A stretch of DNA of 10,320 nucleotides from Spirochaetaceae bacterium. Lineage in GTDB: Bacteria; Spirochaetota; Spirochaetia; Treponematales; Breznakiellaceae. Made by a program: the position numbers and the translations under genes. Where the stretch lies: contig JAITAE010000278.1 of the NCBI GenBank assembly GCA_031284295.1, forward strand, positions 1-10,320. The letters are read 5' to 3'. Shown here in pieces: positions 1-5,894 of the stretch (positions within the stretch are counted from its first letter, which is position 1; the number at the start of each line of letters is the position of its first letter). The notes beneath the pieces were generated by a model. It saw only the letters and a program-made list of their open reading frames with translations. It searched no databases and had not been told where the DNA came from.

Positions 1-472
1 GGGGGCCGCCCACCTTGTAGCGGGCCACCGCGCCGTTGTAACGCTCCGGACGGCGCGGGTGCTTCACGACGATTTGCAGGTATCCGCCGTTTTCAAGCGT
101 GAAGGGAACGATCTCCGTGGGGTCCGGCACATCGGTGCGGGTGGGGTCCCCGGAGGTGAGGCCGAACTCCAACAGGATTTCCGGCGTTACCGCGTCCAGC
201 GGGTCGGCGTCCAGGTAGGCCCGCTTGATCTTGCGGATGTTCGCCGTCAAGTCTTCCCGCTTCTCCTTGCGGTCCTCCCGGTCCAGCTTGCCCGCGTTGG
301 GCGCTTCCGCCGCGTGGTAAGCCGAGGTATAGGCCGCCAGCTTCGCGGTGTTGGCGCCCACCAGCGTCTGGGGGATGCCCAGCAGTTCCGCGTACTTTAC
401 CAGGGCGGCGTTGAAGGCCGTGGCGAAGGAGAGGTATTCCGCCTCTCCGGTTGAAAATACGTCTTTGTTCAT
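1..472 (-). CDS. Uncharacterised protein, 5' part only (runs off left edge)
   Basis: The minus-strand frame is open from an ATG at 472 to the window edge, giving at least 157 residues with no stop. The start is supported by an AGAGGAG ribosome binding site 8 bases upstream and by a promoter candidate at 555-583. The N-terminal 60 residues or so look helical and alanine-rich (FATAFNAALVKYAELLGIP, LAAYTSAYHAAEAP). A charged stretch follows (KLDREDRKEKREDL), then ITPEILLEFGLTSGD-like text, a proline/threonine hinge (PTRTDVPDPTE), and the start of a beta-rich part (TLENGGYLQIVV). I associate this layout with a hypothetical family seen in spirochaetes and Bacteroidetes, in which the C-terminal part may be fibronectin-III-like. 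That is recollection of a pattern, not a search result. There is no signal peptide and the function is unknown. GC-rich third positions suit a native, expressed gene. Confidence 0.75.
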   Translation of the reverse strand, partial: MNKDVFSTGEAEYLSFATAFNAALVKYAELLGIPQTLVGANTAKLAAYTSAYHAAEAPNAGKLDREDRKEKREDLTANIRKIKRAYLDADPLDAVTPEILLEFGLTSGDPTRTDVPDPTEIVPFTLENGGYLQIVVKHPRRPERYNGAVARYKVGGP

Positions 473-554
473 AATACAGCTCCTCTTTTAGCCGCTTTCA
501 GCGGCGATTTAAACGGATACGCCGGCATAAATGCCGCCGTTCATACCGGTATAA

Positions 555-583
555 ATTATGCCCCTTCTTTCTATTTTTGTAAA
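555..583 (-). promoter_or_regulatory. Sigma-70-like promoter for the partial gene
   Basis: Read on the minus strand there is TTTACA (583-578), a 17-base spacer, then CATAAT (560-555). This would start transcription near 548, about 75 bases before the ATG at 472. A perfect 10-bp palindrome, ATACCGGTAT (543-552), covers the predicted start and is an operator candidate. The leader also holds two short hairpins, GGCAT/ATGCC (524-535) and GCCGC/GCGGC (491-505). Assigned from sequence match only. Confidence 0.5.
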
Positions 584-592
584 GGAATATGT

Positions 593-835
593 ACCCGGCG
601 CTCCGGGAACTTTTACCTGACGCCAGGAAATTTTTACCTGACGCCAGGAAATTTTTGCCTATAGGAAGGGAACTTTTCCCTAACGGAAGGGAACTTTTGC
701 CTATAGGAAGGGAACTTTTGCCTAACGATAGGGAACTTTTGCCTATAGGAAGGGAACTTTTGCCTGACGCCAGGAAATTTTTACCTGACGCCAGGAAATT
801 TTTGCCGGCACGCCGGGAACTTTTGCCTATGCCTG
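593..835. repeat. 21-bp tandem repeat array, 11 units, mirror-ordered
   Basis: Eleven units repeat with an exact 21-bp period. The GG of each unit falls at 605, 626, 647, 668, 689, 710, 731, 752, 773, 794 and 815, and a degenerate twelfth unit follows. Each unit is a 12-base imperfect palindrome plus a RAAYTTTTR spacer. The palindrome arms vary but mostly keep pairing: CCGG/CCGG in the two end units, CCTG/CAGG in units 2, 3, 9 and 10, and CCT(A)/(T)AGG in units 4 to 8. The unit types therefore read the same from both ends. Because 21 is a multiple of 3, both strands show long open frames of repeated RELLP or GKSSLP peptides; I treat these as by-products. The array begins about 10 bp upstream of the -35 box of the partial gene. 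Confidence 0.9.
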
Positions 836-1132
836 AAGGCTTTGCCGCCATGAATGGGACTTCCGTACCGCGCAACCCGCAAGGACAAAAAACCGTACAT
901 TCTGTTGGCTTGCCGGGAGCGCTTTCCTTAATCAGCGGGTTCTGCCGGTCAAGTTTAGCTCAAATTCGTGGCATAAACGCCATATAATCCTTGCGAGATG
1001 GCGGCAGGCAAAACAACATAAGCAAGCGCGCCCGCGGCACACTGTTTTGTGGAGCGGGAACAGGCCGCCCCCCGCGCTGCATACCTGCCTTTATTCTCTG
1101 CGTCACCACTCAATCCGCAGCCCGCGCGGGGC
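836..1132. other. Intergenic stretch without a gene
   Basis: I see no convincing coding region between the repeat array and the stop codon of the YbaK-type gene. The stretch holds a perfect GC palindrome, CCCGCGCGGG (1121-1130), directly after that gene's stop, which could act in termination although no T run follows. It also holds a short inverted repeat, TGGC/GCCA, around 969-982. Confidence 0.5.
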
Positions 1133-1609
1133 CTAATCCTGTGAAATTTCTTTACAGACATCCACCCACGCGCGGCTGTTTGAATACTCGTTTAACTCGT
1201 CCATGCCGAGTTCTATCGCGGAATTTCCGCTGCCGCAGGCGGGAAAAACGCTTGAAAAACGTTTCATGCTTACGTCAAGGTACACGTCCACCCCGTCCGG
1301 CAGGGCGAAAGGGCAGACGCCGCCTACGGCGTGCCCCGTAAAGCGCAGGGCCTCGTCCGGGCTTAACATTGAGGCCTTTACGCCGAAGTATTCCTTGAAC
1401 TTGCGGTTGTCTATCTTTGTGTCGCCCGCCGTTACCACGACAATTGCGCCGCCGCCTTTTTTCAGCGAAATACTCTTTGCGATACGCGCTCCTTCCACGC
1501 CGAGGCTCCGCGCCGCCTCCGCCACAGTCGCGGTTGACCGCGGCAGTTCAATAATATCCCCGTCCCGCTTCCAGCGCGCAAGGTATTCTTTTACAGCTTC
1601 TATGGACAT
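1133..1609 (-). CDS. YbaK/EbsC-type aminoacyl-tRNA deacylase (158 aa)
   Basis: A single-domain protein of the YbaK/ProX editing family, which hydrolyses mischarged aminoacyl-tRNA (typically Cys- or Ala-tRNA(Pro)) in the cytoplasm. Visible family features are the N-terminal helix, TVAEAARSLGVEGARIAKSI with the conserved lysine at residue 45, the hydrophobic strand AIVVVTAG (55-62), KIDNRKFKEYFG (65-76), the GHAVGGVCPF substrate-pocket loop (92-101) and the GSGNSAIEL segment (126-134). The length is normal for the family. I chose the ATG at 1609 because AGGAGG lies 6 bases upstream (1616-1621) and the longer frame to 1750 adds no family sequence. The stop is TAG. It lies 204 bases downstream of mnmA on the same strand, behind its own repeat-rich upstream region, so it may have its own promoter. 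The exact amino-acid specificity cannot be read from sequence. Confidence 0.9.
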   Translation of the reverse strand: MSIEAVKEYLARWKRDGDIIELPRSTATVAEAARSLGVEGARIAKSISLKKGGGAIVVVTAGDTKIDNRKFKEYFGVKASMLSPDEALRFTGHAVGGVCPFALPDGVDVYLDVSMKRFSSVFPACGSGNSAIELGMDELNEYSNSRAWVDVCKEISQD

Positions 1610-1623
1610 TTCATTCCTCCTTA

Positions 1624-1659
1624 ATAAACTATTGTTATGACATAAACTATTGTCATGAT
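1624..1659. promoter_or_regulatory. Tandem 18-bp direct repeat with embedded inverted repeat upstream of the YbaK-type gene
   Basis: Two adjacent copies of an 18-mer beginning ATAAACTATTGT (1624-1641 and 1642-1659) differ at two positions. Across their junction lies a perfect inverted repeat, ATGACA (1637-1642) and TGTCAT (1651-1656), with 8 bases between the arms. The block ends 2 bases before the ribosome binding site of the YbaK-type gene, so it sits in the promoter or leader. ATGACA, 17 bases, AATAGT on the minus strand is a weak promoter possibility. It is an operator candidate and the regulator is unknown. Confidence 0.5.
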
Positions 1660-1751
1660 GGTAAATGCCGGAATTCCCGTGCGGAGAATCCGTTCTGGGG
1701 ATGAAGCTCCGCGCAAGGGATTGGAGGGGCGCGATAGCGTAGCCCCGCAAA

Positions 1752-1783
1752 GCCCGGTACGGCGCGCAACGCCGGCGCCGGGC
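1752..1783 (-). terminator. GC-rich nested hairpin after mnmA
   Basis: GCCCGG (1752-1757) pairs with CCGGGC (1778-1783), and inside it GGCG pairs with CGCC. The structure lies 30 bases past the mnmA stop and, on the minus strand, is followed by only three T residues. A smaller TTTCA/TGAAA hairpin (1791-1804) lies between the stop and it. A termination role is plausible but the T run is poor. Confidence 0.4.
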
Positions 1784-1813
1784 GGTCCAAATTTCAAAAC
1801 TGAAACAACAAGT

Positions 1814-2923
1814 TTAATCGTGCCGGCCCGCTGGCCCCACATCCACATCCCGGATTGTGCCGCCGCCCACGACATAGCCGCCGTCGTAAAGGACGGCGGC
1901 CTGGCCCGGCGTTACGGCCCGCTGCGGTTCGTCAAACTCTATCCGTATCAGGTCCGCCCCCGTCTGTTCGACAAGGGCGGGCTGCTCAAGCTGCATATAC
2001 CGCGTCTTCACGCTTACGCGCGCCGGCCTTTCAAGACTCCCGCACGCTATCAAATTGACGCCGCAGGCGGTCAGCACTTTTGAGTACAATTCCGTTTCCG
2101 GGCCAAGCGTTACGGTATTATCTTTTTTCGATTTTGCCGAAACATACAGAGGGCTTGCCGATGAAATGCCCAGTCCCCTGCGCTGACCTATCGTATAACG
2201 TACAAAGCCCCCGTGCCGCCCCAGGATATTCCCGGCGCTGTCTATAATATTGCCCGCGGGATACATCTTGCCTGAGTACCTTTCCATGAACGCGCCGTAG
2301 TCTCCGTCCGGCACAAAACATATATCCTGGCTATCCTGTTTTGCCGCGTTTATGAAACCCTGTTCAGCGGCTATCTGACGGACATCTTCTTTCCGCATCG
2401 CGCCCAGCGGAAACGCGGCGCTTCTTAACTGTTCCTGGGTCATCGCGTACAAAACATAGCTCTGATCCTTTCTTTCATCGGCTGATTTTTTCAATAGGAA
2501 TCTATCGCCGGATTTTTCTATCCGCGCGTAATGCCCCGTAACAAGACAGTCGTACTCCAGTTGGTGAGCGCGGAATAACAGACTGTTGAATTTAATGAAG
2601 CGGTTGCAGTCTATACACGGATTAGGGGTGCCGCCCGATTCGTATATTTTTATAAAACGCTCAATAACGTTTTTGCGGAAATCGTCTTTCAGGTTCAGCA
2701 CATAGTGCGGTATATTGAGCCGGTAGGCGACATCCCGCGCGTCATTCACGTCGTCCAGCGAACAGCATGACTTTTTAGTTTTGCCCGCGGAAAGCCCCTC
2801 ATCCTCGCCGTCAAAAAGTTTCATCGTCGCGCCGATACAGTCCCAGCCCGCCTGCTTCATCAAAAAGGCCGCTACCGAGCTATCCACGCCGCCGCTCATC
2901 GCTGCGAGGGCCTTCAGGCGCAT
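1814..2923 (-). CDS. mnmA: tRNA-specific 2-thiouridylase MnmA (369 aa)
   Basis: ATP-dependent enzyme that installs the 2-thio group of the wobble uridine (U34) of tRNA-Lys, -Glu and -Gln, taking sulfur from a persulfide relay in the cytoplasm. The N-terminal PP-loop SGGVDSS (residues 10-16) binds ATP. The two catalytic cysteines are visible as C103 in NPCIDCN and C202 in QDICFV. Other hallmarks are GHYAR (130-134), KDQSYVLY (152-159), the GRHGGFVRYTIGQRRGLGI segment (235-253) and the C-terminal beta-barrel ending in GGYVVGGGTI. A CCSLDDVNDAR insertion at 53-63 marks the subfamily common in anaerobes and spirochaetes. Length is normal. The ATG at 2923 lies 34 bases after the purA stop, with a weak GGACAGG binding site, so co-transcription with purA is likely. 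Confidence 0.97.
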   Translation of the reverse strand: MRLKALAAMSGGVDSSVAAFLMKQAGWDCIGATMKLFDGEDEGLSAGKTKKSCCSLDDVNDARDVAYRLNIPHYVLNLKDDFRKNVIERFIKIYESGGTPNPCIDCNRFIKFNSLLFRAHQLEYDCLVTGHYARIEKSGDRFLLKKSADERKDQSYVLYAMTQEQLRSAAFPLGAMRKEDVRQIAAEQGFINAAKQDSQDICFVPDGDYGAFMERYSGKMYPAGNIIDSAGNILGRHGGFVRYTIGQRRGLGISSASPLYVSAKSKKDNTVTLGPETELYSKVLTACGVNLIACGSLERPARVSVKTRYMQLEQPALVEQTGADLIRIEFDEPQRAVTPGQAAVLYDGGYVVGGGTIRDVDVGPAGRHD

Positions 2924-2957
2924 AAGCCTGTCCGCCCGGTTAGCCGCGAGACGGTAC

Positions 2958-4205
2958 TTACCAAACCGGCGCCCTCTCTATGGTGCGTCTGCGTTCGTAG
3001 CCGATGGACACTATGCTGACGGGCGTTTCACAGTAGTCCTCTATAAAGGCTATGTAGTCACGCGCCTCTTTCGGCAGCCCGCCGAAAGAGGCGGCTTCTC
3101 CTTCGTTGCCGGCCTTTCCCGAAATATCTGTTTCCCAGCCCTTAAACGATTTCAACACGGGATGTGCCCCATTAAGAGCTTCAATTGACGCGGGAAAGTC
3201 TTCCGCCTGGCGGCCTCCAATGTCGTAAGCGACGCAGGCCTTTATCTCATCCAGCGAGTCGTACACGTCAACGTGGGTCATCACGAGCGAGTCTATCGAG
3301 TTTGTACGGCAGGCGTAGCGCAGCGCGACAAGGTCCAGATAGCCGCAACGGCGCGGACGGCCCGTTGTTACCCCGTACTCGCGGCCCGTTTCGCGTATGA
3401 AACGGCAAAGTCCGTCCTCCGCAGCGTCCGTTACGCTGAATTCGCTGGGAAACGGGCCGTTGCCTACCCGCGTGGAATAGGCCTTGAACACGCCAAGCAC
3501 TTTGTCGATGGAACGAGGCCCGACACAGCCGCCCACCGCCGCGCCGGCGGCACAGGACATACCGCTTGAAACGTAGGGATACGTGCCCAAATCAAGGTCC
3601 AGAAGCGCCCCCTGCGCCCCTTCAAACAGGACTTTTGCGTCTTTATAACGAGTGATATGCGCGGAAAGGTCTATTGCCATCGCGGAAAGCCGTTCACCGT
3701 ACCGTTCAAGAAAATTACGGTCACCCTGGGGAAGCTCCGCCAGCTTTTCGCTCCAGTTGAGGTCCGCTACGCGGATGCCGTCGCGGGCACTTTTCATCGA
3801 ATAAGTGACGCCTATACCGCGCCCCGTCGTCCCTATCGGATTTACACGCCCCGCGTCACGTTCCCTGTCGATTTCGATGTAGCTGGGCAGCACTATGTGC
3901 GCCCGGTCGGAAACAAAAAGCCGCCCCTCAGTCTCAATTCCCCGGCTTTTCAGCATTTCAATCTCACTAAAGAGCGCCTTCGGGTCTATCACCATACCCG
4001 CGCCCAAAATGACAGTCTTGTCATTGTAGAGCACGCCGGACGGAATCAGGTGAAGCGCGTACTTTTCATCACCGGTAACGATAGTATGCCCCGCGTTCGC
4101 GCCGCCTGAAAACCGCACGATTATATCTGCGCCGTCCGCAAGGTAATCGACAATTTTGCCCTTACCCTCATCGCCCCACTGGGCGCCTATCACCACAACT
4201 TTCAT
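2958..4205 (-). CDS. purA: Adenylosuccinate synthetase PurA (415 aa)
   Basis: Catalyses the GTP-dependent joining of IMP and aspartate to adenylosuccinate, the first committed step of AMP synthesis, in the cytoplasm. Seen directly are the N-terminal GAQWGDEGKGK loop (7-17) with catalytic D12, the catalytic H40 in NAGHT, the IMP-contacting GTTGRGIG segment, the FEGAQGALLDLDLGTYPYVSS block, KAYSTRVGNGPFPSE, and TTGRPRRCGYLD for aspartate and IMP binding. At 415 residues it is slightly shorter than the roughly 430 usual. The C-terminus reads SIGYERRRTI where many homologues have SVGPDRxxTI. The ATG at 4205 has only a weak GGTGAT binding site but the protein aligns from its first residue with the family start. 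Its neighbours are mnmA downstream (34-base gap) and a tiny lipoprotein frame upstream (52-base gap). Confidence 0.97.
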   Translation of the reverse strand: MKVVVIGAQWGDEGKGKIVDYLADGADIIVRFSGGANAGHTIVTGDEKYALHLIPSGVLYNDKTVILGAGMVIDPKALFSEIEMLKSRGIETEGRLFVSDRAHIVLPSYIEIDRERDAGRVNPIGTTGRGIGVTYSMKSARDGIRVADLNWSEKLAELPQGDRNFLERYGERLSAMAIDLSAHITRYKDAKVLFEGAQGALLDLDLGTYPYVSSGMSCAAGAAVGGCVGPRSIDKVLGVFKAYSTRVGNGPFPSEFSVTDAAEDGLCRFIRETGREYGVTTGRPRRCGYLDLVALRYACRTNSIDSLVMTHVDVYDSLDEIKACVAYDIGGRQAEDFPASIEALNGAHPVLKSFKGWETDISGKAGNEGEAASFGGLPKEARDYIAFIEDYCETPVSIVSIGYERRRTIERAPVW

Positions 4206-4257
4206 AAGCGATCACCGGCCAAAGAACGCCGCGCGTTCGCCGTATCAAACCTCTGAT

Positions 4258-4452
4258 TCATGCTTTCAGTATGCCAAACCGTCCGTAAAATTTAAACCAC
4301 CGGCCTGCGACGGCATCAATGCTCCATCTGGGTCCTTGACACCGGAGTCCACTGGGGGAGAGGGCCGCCGGCTTTGCCGCGCATCCGGCAAACACGAACC
4401 CCATGACCAGCGCTATACTGATTAACCCTGAACATAGTCTGTTCTTTCTCAT
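4258..4452 (-). CDS. Small lipoprotein, probably truncated (64 aa)
   Basis: The frame starts with a clear lipoprotein signal: a basic n-region (MRKNR), a hydrophobic core (LISIALVMGFVF) and a lipobox, FAGC, where the cysteine would be lipidated. Only about 40 residues follow, with no recognisable domain, so the mature protein would be unusually short. I prefer the ATG at 4452, since AGGAT lies 8 bases upstream, over the in-frame ATG at 4461. The +1-type alternative frame over the last 75 bases also stays open and reads as a more ordinary peptide (GVKDPDGALMPSQ, then GGLNFTDGLAY) before its own stop. That suggests a small indel or a decayed gene. It lies just upstream of purA on the same strand. 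The function is unknown. Confidence 0.45.
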   Translation of the reverse strand: MRKNRLCSGLISIALVMGFVFAGCAAKPAALSPSGLRCQGPRWSIDAVAGRWFKFYGRFGILKA

Positions 4453-4635
4453 CTTAATCATCCTAAGAGGAAGCGCTTGTCAGGCGGGCGGCGGACAACC
4501 GCAAGCGCGGGATGGAGACAGTGGCGCTAAAAACTTATATTAAAAGCGCCTGTTCCAAAACACTCTAACCTAAGGTTGCACCGATTAAATAGGGCGGCGG
4601 ATTGGGGGTAGGGCGCAACGAAGTGCGACCGTAGG

Positions 4636-4695
4636 GGGGCGCGACAAGAAGGCCCCCATGTGCCGCGAGCGGCATGGAAAACAGCGCCCCTTTTT
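4636..4695 (+). terminator. Structured GC-rich element with T run (terminator-like or small RNA end)
   Basis: GGGGCGC (4636-4642) pairs with GCGCCCC (4684-4690), which is followed at once by TTTTT (4691-4695). Inside is a second hairpin, TGCCGC/GCGGCA with a GA loop (4661-4674), flanked by CCA/TGG. A competing GGGGG/CCCCC pairing is possible. The orientation is plus, yet no plus-strand gene lies upstream, so it may insulate the acid-sugar cluster or end a short non-coding transcript. Confidence 0.4.
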
Positions 4696-4996
4696 AATAA
4701 TCAGTGCCTCCCTAGGCAATTTTGTATTATTTAGGGTTTATATTATCTTTGTTTTACATATATTAGACTTGTTCGATAACCCGGTTGGTTATCTCACAGT
4801 CTTGCGGTTTTTCAGACTAAAAGCCTTACAAAACTGCGTTTCTTGATGGAAGTTGGCGCGGAAACTGAAGTTTCCAAACAACCCTATTCCTTTAATAATA
4901 AGTCCAGCACATCAACCCCCATCATATACTTCATTCTCATACTATATCCGAGAGGGGTGAACTTATCACTTGTTAGCGACAAAGTAAAAGAATTTG

Positions 4997-5025
4997 TTGA
5001 CAATCGCACAACCTTGTTATATAGT
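4997..5025 (+). promoter_or_regulatory. Near-consensus sigma-70 promoter of the acid-sugar cluster
   Basis: TTGACA (4997-5002), exactly 17 bases, then TATAGT (5020-5025), predicting a start near 5032. The 50-base leader then leads to the repressor ATG at 5082. The -35 box overlaps a small TTGT/ACAA inverted repeat. This is the best promoter match in the window. Confidence 0.75.
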
Positions 5026-5029
5026 AAAT

Positions 5030-5046
5030 GATATTCAAACAATATC
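5030..5046. promoter_or_regulatory. Operator candidate at the transcription start
   Basis: A perfect inverted repeat, GATATT and AATATC, with a 5-base CAAAC spacer lies on the predicted transcription start. The word TCAAACAAT occurs twice at a 10-bp interval across 5035-5053, about one helical turn. The position suits repression by the DeoR-family protein encoded immediately downstream. Confidence 0.5.
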
Positions 5047-5081
5047 AAACAATTTCAGATATTTTTGAACAAGGGTGTACA

Positions 5082-5894
5082 ATGCTTGCGGAAGAACGAT
5101 TGACAAAAATTGTGATGATACTCAAAGAACGGGGTTTCGCTCAAGTTGAAGACCTCGCGCAGAAGCTGCACGTCAGCGATATGACGATACGCCGCGATCT
5201 GGACAAATGCCGGCAACGGGGCATCGTACGGCGCTGTCATGGCGGTGCGATGTTTTCCGGCGCAAACCGCCAGGAGATTAGTTACGAAGATAAATGCCGC
5301 GAACACCAAGCGGTCAAAAAAAGCATTGCGGAGATAGCCGCCGGTTTTGTAAAAGAACGCATGACCGTATTTTTGGATGCCGGAACTACTACGTTTGAAA
5401 TAGCGCAACAGATTAAAAAGATCCCCCGCCTTACCATCGCAACCAACGATGTGTATATCATTCATTCGCTGCTTGCTTTTGAGCCTGATCTGATTTTTAT
5501 AGGCGGTAACATACAAAAAAAGACGGGAAGCGCGGTTGGCGGCTTTGCGGAACAGATGGCGCAACGGATGCACTTTGACGTGTCATTTTTCGGCGCTCAT
5601 TCAATCAACGATTGTTTTGATGTAATGACGCCAACGCTTGAAAAATTATTTCTGAAAAACAGGCTTGCCGAAAATTCAAGCGCAACCTACCTTGCCGCCG
5701 ATCACTCAAAATTCAACAAAACGGCGCTGTACCAGATTGATAACTTGAGTGATTATACCGGCGTTATCACCGACTACCGGTTTTCCGTTGAAGAACAGCG
5801 GCTTGTCGAACAAAAACAAATAAGGACATTTCCTGTTTTTGAACAGAAAGAACAGGCTACGCCGGAATTACGTGTTGAAGGAGCGCTTGTATGA
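5082..5894 (+). CDS. DeoR-family transcriptional repressor (270 aa)
   Basis: Likely local repressor of the four-gene acid-sugar cluster. Residues 1-55 form the DeoR winged helix-turn-helix (AEERLTKIVMILKERGF, VEDLAQKLHVSDMTIRRDLDKCRQRGIVRRCHGGA). The sensor domain follows, with DAGTTTFEIA (99-108) as the phosphosugar-binding loop, TNDV (121-124), GGNIQKKTGSAVGG (141-154) and AADHSKF (205-211). The usual FxGADGI motif is replaced by FFGAHSIN (169-176), perhaps reflecting an altered effector. I chose the ATG at 5082, preceded by AAGGGTG, over the in-frame ATG at 5028, which lies upstream of the predicted transcription start and adds 18 residues foreign to the family. The effector is inferred to be a phosphorylated four-carbon acid or a product of it. 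The stop overlaps the next start codon as ATGA. Confidence 0.93.
   Translation: MLAEERLTKIVMILKERGFAQVEDLAQKLHVSDMTIRRDLDKCRQRGIVRRCHGGAMFSGANRQEISYEDKCREHQAVKKSIAEIAAGFVKERMTVFLDAGTTTFEIAQQIKKIPRLTIATNDVYIIHSLLAFEPDLIFIGGNIQKKTGSAVGGFAEQMAQRMHFDVSFFGAHSINDCFDVMTPTLEKLFLKNRLAENSSATYLAADHSKFNKTALYQIDNLSDYTGVITDYRFSVEEQRLVEQKQIRTFPVFEQKEQATPELRVEGALV

Larger units (their letters stand above)
4453..5081. other. Long intergenic region between the two transcription units
   Basis: About 630 bases separate the divergently transcribed lipoprotein frame and deoR-type gene. The left part is GC-rich with GGCGCT/AGCGCC (4523-4550) and AACCT/AGGTT (4567-4577) inverted repeats. The right part (from about 4690) is markedly AT-rich. 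It holds TGCCT/AGGCA (4705-4718), GATAACC/GGTTATC (4775-4793, 5-bp spacer) and GGAAACT/AGTTTCC (4860-4875, 2-bp spacer). Two short open frames here (4658-4846, 4843-5031) lack binding sites and family resemblance and are not called. Confidence 0.6.

Noticed and set aside
593..835. CRISPR array
   Set aside because: The repeats are contiguous 21-mers with no unique spacers and no cas genes nearby.
498..987. Open frames on both strands over the repeat array (RELLP-type plus strand, GKSSLP-type minus strand) as real proteins
   Set aside because: A 21-bp period free of stops keeps frames open automatically on both strands; there is no good ribosome binding site spacing and no non-repetitive domain.
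836..1132. tRNA or other structured RNA gene in the intergenic stretch
   Set aside because: No cloverleaf arms or T-loop motif were found; only short GC palindromes are present.
1610..1750. Longer start (1750) for the YbaK-type protein
   Set aside because: The extra 47 residues are not family-like and overlap the direct repeats and the AGGAGG that belongs to the ATG at 1609.
4658..5031. Two short plus-strand frames as small genes
   Set aside because: There are no binding sites, no recognisable features except some hydrophobic residues from AT-rich DNA, and they overlap inverted repeats and the promoter.
5028..5081. Upstream ATG at 5028 as start of the DeoR-family protein
   Set aside because: It lies before the predicted transcription start, overlaps the operator-like repeat, and adds residues outside the family.
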